In this document: in pieces, positions 56,101 to 64,000 of the stretch
How the letters are laid out: each line of letters begins with the position of its first letter
Numbering within the stretch: position 1 is the first letter of the stretch
NCBI GenBank assembly: GCA_963575745.1
Contig: CAUYUJ010016286.1
Location: forward strand, 210,295 to 274,294
Length of the DNA stretch: 64,000 nt
Direction: 5' to 3'
DNA from: Prorocentrum cordatum
Lineage: Eukaryota > Sar > Dinophyceae > Prorocentrales > Prorocentraceae
The notes under the pieces: generated by a model
The model's input: only the letters and a program-made list of their open reading frames with translations
The model's database searches: none
Told to the model about the DNA's origin: nothing
Program-made: the position numbers and the translations under genes

Positions 56101-58237
56101 GGGCGCCGGCGGTAAACCGTCAACCTTGGTTACCGTCGGGAGACTCGTAGAGCTTCCTAGCTCGACTTATGTTAAGAAAACCGACAGCACATACCAACAT
56201 TTCGACTCATAGTCAATATTGTTTGACCTCTGAATGCGACAGGCGGACGCGTCTGATGTCTGCGAATCGAATTCTGTGATTACCAGCCCTGCAGCCCCCC
56301 TGCAGCGCGAGTGAACTGCAGAAAACCGACAGCACCTCTCAGGATGACTCGAACAATACAAGAGTTTTGCGGACCTAGTTCGGGCAGCAGACCGAGTTCC
56401 GAGCTCTGGATTCGACAGGCGGACGCGCCTGATTTCTTCAAATCGATTCCTGTGACAACAAGCCCCCTCAGCGCGAGTTGAGTGAAGAAAACCGAGAGCA
56501 CTTCTCAAGATGACTCGATCAATACGAATAATTTCGCGATTCTAGATCGGGCAGCAGACCGAGTTCAGAGCTCTCGATTCGACAGAAAAACGCAACTCAT
56601 GATTCTGAATCGGTTTCTGTGAATATCAGCTCTGTAGCTGTCCTACAGCTCGAGTTAAGTACAGAAAATCGAAAGTTCCTGTCGAGATAACTCGAATAGT
56701 ACGAATAGGTTTGCGGACCTAGCTCGGCTAATAAACCGAGTTCAAACCTCTGAATTCAACAGGCGAACGCGCCTAATCATTCTGCATCGATTAGCTGTGC
56801 TCAACAGCTCTGTAGCTGTCCTGAAGCTCGAGTTATGTTCAGAAAACCGTCAGCGCCTATCAAGATGACTCGAAACGACCGATCCCGCCAGGGTGCTTTT
56901 CGATAGTAATATTCACCCGAGCTGAGATCCAGATCGCGAGCGGGAATAATATCGAATATCACGGAAAAAAATACTAGAGCTCAAACGAATTGTTGGATTT
57001 CGAGAACAAAATTTTCAACCGACCAAAAGTCACCAAAAGTTCCGTCGAGATTTTTCTTGCCAACTGGGCGCCGGCGGTAAACCGTCAACCTTGGTTACCG
57101 CCGGGAGACTCGTAGAGCTTCCTACCTCGACTTAAGTTGAGAAAACCGACAGCACCTACCAACATTCTGACTTATAGTGAATAGTTTTTGACCTTTGAAT
57201 GCGACAGGCGGACGCGTCTGATGTCTGCGAACGACTCCTGTCATTACCAGCCCTGTAGCCCCCTACAACTCGAGTTAAGTGCAGAAAACCTGACCAGGAG
57301 CACTGCAGCCCCCAAAGCGCGAGTTCAGTGAAGAAAAACCGAGAGCATTGCTCAAGATGACTCGAAATAGCTTCGCGAACCTAACTCGGGCAGCAGACCG
57401 AGTTCAGCGCTCTGGATTCGACAGACAAACGCAACTGATGATTATGAATCGGTTTATGTAAATATCAGCTCTATAGCTGTCCTACAGCTCGGATTAAGTA
57501 CAGAAAATCGAGAGTTCCTGCCAAGATGACTCGAATAATACGAATAGGTTTGCGGACCTAGCTCGGCTAACCGACCGAGTTCAGGTTTCTGGATGCAACA
57601 GGCGAACGCGCCTGATCATTCTACATCGATTAGCTGTGCTTACCAGCTCTGTAGCTGCCCTACAGCTCGAGTTAAGTACAAAATACCAACAACACGCATC
57701 AAGATGACTCGAAACGGCCGTTCCCGCCAGGGTGCTTTTCGATAGTAATATTCACCCGATCGAAGTGAGATCAAGATGAGCGAATATGAGATCGAATATC
57801 ACGGGAAAAATACTAGAGCTCTAACGAATTGTTTAATGTCGAGGACAAAATTTTCAACCGACCAAAAGTGAGCAAACGGTCCGTCGAGATTTTTCGAGCC
57901 AACTAGCTCTGTGGCGCGCCAGAATTACTGGGCGCCGGCGGTAAACCGTCAACCTTTCTTACCGCCAGGGGACTCGTAGAGCTTCCTGACAATACATAAT
58001 GTGAAAAAGAATTTTAGAGAACGACTAGCTTTTCAGCCCAAGCGATTTGTAGACCTCTCAAGATGACTCTAACAAAACAAACAAACAGTTTTCCAATCGA
58101 GCTCGAGTATGCAACCGAGCTCAGACTGGCGCCGGCGGTGAACCGTCAACCTGGTCACCGCCGGGAGCCTCGTAGAGCTCCTTCCACGCGTAAGAGTGCT
58201 CAGGGTCGAAAGAGAGAGCTTCTGGAAGCATTTCTCG
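56101..58237. repeat. Higher-order satellite array, block J
   Basis: Forward satellite units with hairpins at about 56106, 57071-57104 (perfect, loop ACCGTCAACCTTGG), about 57938 and 58132-58164. No gene is visible. Confidence 0.8.
58132..58164. repeat. Hairpin, GGTGA/TCACC version
   Basis: Perfect arms CCGGCGGTGA (58132-58141) and TCACCGCCGG (58155-58164), 13-nt loop ACCGTCAACCTGG. It is followed by CCTCGTAGAGCTC (58168-58180), whose exact complement GAGCTCTACGAGG stands at 58522-58534, so a 367-bp segment is bounded by 13-bp inverted arms. Confidence 0.75.

Positions 58238-58272
<35 letters not shown>
58238..58272 (+). repeat. 35-nt poly-A run
   Basis: Thirty-five consecutive A. The homologous spacer at about 60030 has only short A runs in this place, so this is a local homopolymer expansion (or assembly artefact), not the tail of a retro-insert. 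Confidence 0.85.
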
Positions 58273-58274
<2 letters not shown>

Positions 58275-60293
58275 GTGTCGACATGAAGTTGGTTCCCCCA
58301 AGTGTTTTCATAGTAAAAGTGCGCCTACGGAGCTCATACTAAGACAGAGAGGCCCTCATAGTCGTTTACAGGTGCGAAAAATCTGCTTTCTGAGAATAAA
58401 TTGTCAAATATCTTTCCAATATTCGCATAACCACCCAAAAGTTGTCACATTGTCCGCCTCGGCCGGCTGGGCCAACTAGCTCCACCCCGCGCCGGAATTC
58501 CTCTAGCTCATCGATGCCGAAGAGCTCTACGAGGTACCTCTGAATACAACAGGCGGACGCGTCTCAGCTCTGAGCCTCCCATACAGCCTGAGTTTCGTGC
58601 AGAAAACCGACAGCACCTCTCAGGATGACTCGAATAATACGACAGTTTCGCGGCTCTCGTTCGAGCAGCAGACCGAGTTCCGAGCTCTCCGTTCGACGAA
58701 CGGACGCGCCTGCTGTCTCGAGATCGATTCCTGTGACCAGCAGCACTCTAGCCATCCCCGGCACGATTTTAGTACAGAAAACCGAGAACACTTCTCAAGA
58801 TGACTCGAACAATACCAATAGGTTCGCGAACCTAGCTCGGGGAGCAGGCCGCGGTCAGAGCTCTCCATTCAACAGACAAACGCGTCAGATAATTCTCAAT
58901 CGATTTCTGTGATTATCAGCTCTGTGCCTGCCCTACAGATCAGGTTAAGTACGAAAAACCGAGAGCGCCTGCTACAATGACTCGAATAATACAAATTTGA
59001 AAGCGTCCAAAACCCGGATAGCGAAGCCAAGTGCGAAACGCCGCACGGGGACCTCTGCCAGGCCGCCTGAAACGATGCAGGACGCTGGAAACTGGGCGCC
59101 GGCGGTAAACCGTCAACCTTTCTTACCGCCGGGGGACTCGTAGAGCTTCCTGACAGTATATAGTGTGGGAAAAAACTCAAAGAACGACTATTTTTTCCAA
59201 GCGATTTCAGACCTCTCGCAGACCGAGTTCCGAGCTCTCGGTTCGACGAACGGACGCGCCTGATGTCTCGAAATCGATTCCTGTCACCAGCAGCACTGTA
59301 GCTCGCACGATTTAAGTACAGAAAACCGAGAGCACTTCTCAAGATGACTCGAACAATACCAATAGGTTCGCGAACCTAGCTCGGGGAGCAGGCCGAGTTC
59401 AGAGCTCTTGATTAAACAGACGAACGCGCCTGATAATTCTCAATCGATTTCTGTGATTATCAGCTCTGTGGCTGCCCTACAGATCGAGTTAAGTACGAAA
59501 AACCGAGAGCGTCTGCTACAATGACTCGAATAATACGAATAGGTTTGCGACCCTAGCTCGGCTAGCAGACCGAGTTCAGACCTCTGGATTCAACAGGCGA
59601 ACGCGCCTGATCATTCTGAATGCATTAGCTGTGCTGACCAGCTCTGTAGTTGTCCTGAAGCTCGAGTTATCTTGAGAAAACCGACAGCGCATCAAGATGA
59701 CTCGAAACGGCCGTTCCCGCCTGCCTGCTTTTTGGCCTTCAAAGTTACCCGATCGAGCTGAGATCAAGATGGCGAGCGGGAATAAGATCGAATATCATGG
59801 GAAAAAATACTAGAGCTCTAACGAATGGTTCAAATTTCGAGAACAAAATTTTCAACCGACCAAAAGTCAGCAAAAGGTCCGTCGAGATTTTTCTTGCCAA
59901 CTAGCTCTCCAGCTCCCCGGAACTGGCGCCGGCGGTGAACCGTCAACCTGGTCACCGCCGGGAACCTCGTAGAGCTCCTTGAATCCGTGAGAAAGCTCAG
60001 CATCAAAGCGGGAGCTTCTGGGAGCTTTTCTACAAAAACTTCAAGTTGAGATTTTTTCGGAGTCAACATGAAGTCGGTTCCTTCAAGTGAACTGGTACTG
60101 AAAATGACTCTAGATGGCCGAGCTGATCAGGGAACGAAGTTTATATCTCAATGCTCGGAGTAAAAATCTGCTTTTTCAAAATGAATTGTCGAATATCTTT
60201 CAAAAAATTGCAAAACCACCCAAAAGTTGTCACATTGTCCGCCTCGGCCGGCTGGACCAAAGTTCTCACTCCCAACGAAGCTATTCATATGAA
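58273..60293. repeat. Satellite array, block K, with second-type spacers
   Basis: Spacer type 2 at 58290-58540 and 60000-60260, degraded satellite, a perfect hairpin at 59099-59132 and a GGTGA/TCACC hairpin at 59929-59961. 58983-59090 is a short GC-rich segment. No gene is visible. Confidence 0.75.
59929..59961. repeat. Hairpin, GGTGA/TCACC version
   Basis: Perfect arms at 59929-59938 and 59952-59961 with loop ACCGTCAACCTGG, followed by CCTCGTAGAGCTC. This copy is in a different sequence context from the duplicated pair 3294 and 12968. Confidence 0.75.
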
Positions 60294-60322
60294 GTCTCGC
60301 GCTCTCAGTGAGAGCGCGAGAC
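60294..60322. repeat. Perfect 14-bp palindrome with a 1-nt centre
   Basis: GTCTCGCGCTCTCA (60294-60307), one G, then TGAGAGCGCGAGAC (60309-60322). A nearly gapless inverted repeat that could extrude as a cruciform or act as a binding site. It marks the edge of a non-satellite island. Confidence 0.85.
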
Positions 60323-60720
60323 CATTCTGCGTCGACAAAAATGCACCAGAACTCTCTAGGTCACCCATAGATCGATATAAATTAGAAAAAAATCATCCGA
60401 CACAAAAAATATAAAATTGTACAAATCGATATTTTTTCATTAATTTTGAAAATTCTAATCAATTTGGGCACTCTCGAGGCTCATTCGATGTCACGCATGT
60501 CGCTGCTTCGATTGGAATGCACCTGGCATGCATAGCATGCACTCAGCTCGAATTATCATCGAAACACCGTTCGCAACACGCATACATAGAGACGGTATTT
60601 CGATCGTAACTCCTGACTCAGCCATTTCGAGGAACTCTCGAGCTTCCAGTGTGACGCGTCAGATCATTCTGCATCGACTGGTGTGCGTGAGAGGTCTGTA
60701 GCTTGCTGACAGCTCGAGTT
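60323..60720. other. AT-rich non-satellite island
   Basis: About 400 bp not matching the satellite, with an AT-rich core (about 60370-60470) and a GCATGCATAGCATGC near-palindrome near 60528. No ORF or RNA gene was recognised. Satellite resumes near 60700. Confidence 0.55.
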
Positions 60721-63331
60721 AAGTAAAGCCAACCACCGTCACCTGCCAAACTGCACTGCAGGCAAAGTCGGTTCCTGCAAGTCTTTTGACAATAATATTG
60801 CCCCTAGAGCCCTGAAAATTTTACCAGCAGGTGCGCCATAGCTTACTGTATGTGAGAAAAATCCGTTTTCTGAAAACGAATTGTCAAATCTTGCACAAAG
60901 TTTCAAAAACCGACCCCAGGTTAACACATTGTCTCTTTTGGTCGGGTCGGCCAACTGGGCGCCGGCGGTAAACCGTCAACCTTTCTTACCGCCGGGGGAC
61001 TCGTAGAGCTTCCTGACAGTATATAGAGTGGGAAATAATCCAGAGAACGACTAGTTTCCATGACTCTAACAAAAAACAAACAGTTTCGCAATCCAGTTCG
61101 AGTATCAGACCGAGTTCAGACCTCGCAATGCGACAGGCGGACGCGTCTGATGTCTGCGAATCGACTCATGTGATTACCAGCCCTGCAGCCCCCCGGCAGC
61201 CCGAGTTAAGTGCAGAAAACCGAGAGCATCTCTCAGAATGACTCGAATAATACAATAGTTTCGCGAATCTGTTTCGAGCAGCAAATCAAGTTCTGAGCTT
61301 TCGAATCGTCCAACGAACGCGTCTGAGGTGTGCAAATCGATTTCTATGACACGCAGCACTGTAGCCCTCCCCCAGCACGAGTTGAGTGCAGAAAATTGAG
61401 AGCACGTTGCACGATGATTCGGAGAATACGAATAGTTTCGCGAAGCTAGCTCGGGCAGCAGGCCGAGTTCAGAGCTCTCGATACAAAAGACAAACGCGCC
61501 CGATGATTCCCAATCGATTTATGTGACTATAGGCTCTGTAACTGCCCTAAAGCTCGAGTTAAGTACAGAAAACCGAGAGCGTTTGTCAAGATGACTCGAA
61601 TAATACGAATAGGTTTGCGGACCTAGCCCAGCTAGCAGACCGAGTTTAGACCTATGGATTTAACAGGCGAACGCGCCTGACGATTATGAGTGCGATAGGT
61701 GTGCTTACCAGCACTGTAGCTGCCCTAGACCTCGAGTTAAGCAGAAAATACCGACAACACGTATCAAGTTGACTCGAATAATACGAATAGGTTTGCGGAC
61801 CTAGCTAGCAGACCGAGTTCAGACCTCTGGATTCGACAGGCGAACGCGCCTGATGATTCTGGATGCGATAGGCGTGCTTACCAGCACTGTAGCTGCCCTA
61901 CATCTCGAGTTAAGTAGAAATACCGACAACGCGTATCAAGTTGACTCGAATAATACGAATAGGTTTGCGGACCTAGCTCGGGTAGCAGACCGAGTTCAGA
62001 CCTCTGGATTGAACAGGCGGACGCGCCTGATGATTCTGTGTGCGATAGCTGTGCTTACAGGCACTGTAGCTTCCCTACAGCTCGAGTTAAGTTCAAAATA
62101 CCGACAGCGCATATTAAAATGACTCGAAACGGCCGTTCCCGCCAGAGTGCTTTTTGGCCTTCAAAGTTACCCGATCGAGCTGAGATCAAGATGGCGAGCG
62201 GGAATAAGATCTAATATCACGGAAAAAAATACTAGAGCTCTAACGATTGTCAAATTTCGAGAACATAATTTTCAACCGACCAAAAGTTCCCAAACTGGGC
62301 GCCCGCGGTAAACCGGCAACCTTTGTTACGCCGGGGGACTCGTAGAGCTTTCCTGACAGCGTTAGCGGCGAAGAAAATTGCAGAAAACGAATATTTTTCA
62401 GTCCGCAAACTAGTATTCAGAGACCGAGTTCGGACCTCTGAATGCGACAGACAGACGCGTTTGATGTCTCCGAATCGATTCATGTGATTAACCGCCCTGC
62501 AGCCCCCCTGCAGCCCGAGTTAGGTGCAGAACGGCGACAGTAGCTCTCAAGATGACTGGAAGAATACGACAGTTTCGTGAGTCTGGATCGCGCAGCAGAC
62601 CGAGTTCAGAGCTCTGGATTCAACAGGCGAACGCGCCTGATTATTCTGAGTGTGATGGGTGTGCTCACCAGCACTGTAGCTGGCCTGCAGCTCGAGTTAA
62701 GTAGAAAATACCGACAACGCGTATCAAGTTGACTCGAATAATACGAATAGGTTTCCGGACCTAGCTCGGCTTGCAGACCGAGTTCAGACCTATGGATTCA
62801 ACAGGCGAGCGCGCCAGATGATTCTGCATGCGATGGGTGTGCCCACCAGCACTGTAGCTGCCCTACAGCTCGAGTTAAGTTGAAAATAACGACAACGCGT
62901 TCAAGTTGACTCGAATAATACGAATAGGTTTGTGACCTAGCTCGGCTAGCAGACCGAGTTCAGGCCTCTGGGTTCAACCGGCGAACGCGTCTGATCATTC
63001 TGCATGCAATAGCTGTGCTTACCAGCTCTGTAGCTGCCCTAGAGCTCGAGTTATGTTCGAAAAACCGACAGCGCGTATCAAGATGACTCGAAACGGCCGA
63101 TCCCGCCAGAGTGCTTTTTGGCCTTCAAAGTTACCCGATCGAGCTGAGATCAAGATGGCGAGCGGGAATAAGATCGAATATCACGGAAAAAAATACTAGA
63201 GCTCTAACGAATGGTCAAATTTCGAGAACAAAATTTTCAACCGACCAAAAGTCACCAAAAGGTCCGTCGAGATTTTTCTTGCCAACTAGCTCTCCAGCTC
63301 CCCGGAACTGGGCGCCGGCGGTAAACCGTCA
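60721..63331. repeat. Higher-order satellite array, block L
   Basis: Perfect hairpin at 60962-60995, a degraded one near 62300, and the left arm near 63313 abutting LINE copy 5. At 61570-62120 and 62600-63060 monomers shorten to about 155-180 bp and carry GTTGACTCGAATAATACGAA, a local variant family. No gene is visible. Confidence 0.8.
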
Positions 63332-63339
63332 ACCTGGTT

Positions 63340-63715
63340 TTTTGAGTTTGAGTCAGGGCGCGGACAGCTGTGACAGCTGAGCCCTAAGACTCCCAAACGG
63401 AGCACAGGGTAGCTGGAGAGGGCAACTCTTATCATCACACTGCCGAGCCACTGAGGCATAGGCAACGGAATAGGATGCAGGAACAAGGAAAAGGATGCAA
63501 TACAACATGTGAAAATGTAAAGGTGTTGGAGAGCTCCAAGCAAGATGAAGTGAGTCAGCTGCTTGGATGAAAGATGCTACCCAAAATGTGCTCCACGGCC
63601 ATACAGAGCCGTTGTGCTGCAATCATCTCACAAAACATGACAGAAGCAGAGGCATCAAGCGAGACAGCTTCCTCCGCCACCAACTGCCACGTCCCGTGTA
63701 CACACAAATCTATAC
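63340..63715 (-). mobile_element. LINE tail, copy 5, 5'-truncated, with 8-bp target duplication
   Basis: A 376-bp insert is flanked by ACCTGGTT on both sides (63332-63339 and 63716-63723). The intact sequence is a hairpin loop and start of right arm (ACCGTCAACCTGGTTACC). Its 3' end reads ACTCAAACTCAAAAAACC on the minus strand. The start encodes the last part of a LINE RNase H, so this is a severely 5'-truncated LINE insertion of a fourth family. Confidence 0.8.
63555..63715 (-). pseudogene. Terminal RNase H fragment of LINE copy 5
   Basis: Reads GTWQLVAEEAVSLDASASVM then FCEMIAAQRLCMAVEHIL. This lines up with WHDVAEEAMSLPPGSTVTCCELTACAALTRAA at the end of copy 4, including the Glu of the second acidic motif, and stops at TAG/TAA/TGA class stop at 63555. 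Only this C-terminal piece is present. The open frame extends to 63755, but the part right of 63715 is satellite. Confidence 0.65.
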
Positions 63716-63723
63716 ACCTGGTT

Positions 63724-64000
63724 ACCGCCGGGGACCTCGTAGAGCTCCTAGCCACGTGTCATAAGTCCATGCATATCTCTGGAATGCGCACGGTGAATTT
63801 ATTTCCAATAATAGAATGAACACATACATGTATGAGTTTCAAGGCGTCTTCCAGCGCGCGAGAGCGATGCTTCCGTGGCAGCGCACCTGTATGTAGACAT
63901 GTACAGATGGACAAGCATGCGAAAATAGGATCGACGTCAGCAGGCGCGGCAACGCACCGGGCACGAGCGCGCGCACGCACATACGCGCGCACGCGGATAA
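63724..64000. other. Unique right-edge segment
   Basis: After the right hairpin arm and CCTCGTAGAGCTCC (to about 63750) the sequence no longer resembles the satellite. The last about 40 bp is an alternating purine-pyrimidine GCGCGC/CACGCACA run that could favour Z-DNA. No gene is recognised before the window ends. Confidence 0.5.

Noticed and set aside
58238-58272. Poly-A tail of a plus-strand retro-insert
   Set aside because: The sequence on both sides is continuous with a spacer found elsewhere without the long run. There is no target duplication or insert.

Overview
The window is a repeat-dominated, gene-poor piece of a eukaryotic nuclear genome. I found no host housekeeping gene, tRNA, rRNA or CRISPR array. 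It is a long satellite array interrupted by LINE-type non-LTR retrotransposons, all reading on the minus strand. The best guess for the host is a dinoflagellate or a close relative such as a perkinsid. The reasons are that the 5' ends of four retro-insertions carry tandem GGCTCAAG motifs resembling the end of the dinozoan spliced leader, and that the reverse transcriptases carry a WADN motif that I associate, from memory, with dinoflagellate LINE proteins. This is inference and was not confirmed by any search.

Layout: 1-534 is the 5' end of a retro-insert with an unidentified partial ORF. 535-3655 is satellite. 3656-9451 is LINE copy 1 (one family). 9452-13329 is satellite. 13330-19084 is LINE copy 2 and 21383-27119 is LINE copy 3 (a second family, the two copies nearly identical), with satellite between them. 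27120-43356 is satellite with inverted blocks and GC-rich modules. 43357-46021 is LINE copy 4, 5'-truncated, of a third family. 46022-63331 is satellite with a large duplication, one roughly 480 bp foreign insert, a 35-nt poly-A run and an AT-rich island. 63340-63715 is a short 5'-truncated LINE tail (copy 5). 63724-64000 is unique sequence.

The satellite has a higher-order unit of about 1.14 kb: four monomers of about 177 bp plus a spacer of about 0.44 kb. Each spacer carries a perfect or near-perfect hairpin, arms CCGGCGGTAA / TTACCGCCGG, with a 13-14 nt loop. A second version has GGTGA / TCACC, so both arms changed together. All five LINE copies lie in the loop of this hairpin, in the same orientation, and the leftmost insert shares their right-hand junction. 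The satellite hairpin therefore looks like the target site of several different LINE families.

The LINEs encode ORF1 (coiled coil plus a conserved C-terminal domain) and ORF2 (APE-type endonuclease, reverse transcriptase, RNase H). In all three long copies ORF2 follows ORF1 in the same frame after a single UGA, with no AUG before the endonuclease active site. The RNase H motifs occur in a circularly permuted order, and the reverse transcriptase has Glu for Gln in motif B and Asn for the second Asp in motif C, in all three families. Every LINE copy here is broken by frameshifts, nonsense changes or truncation.
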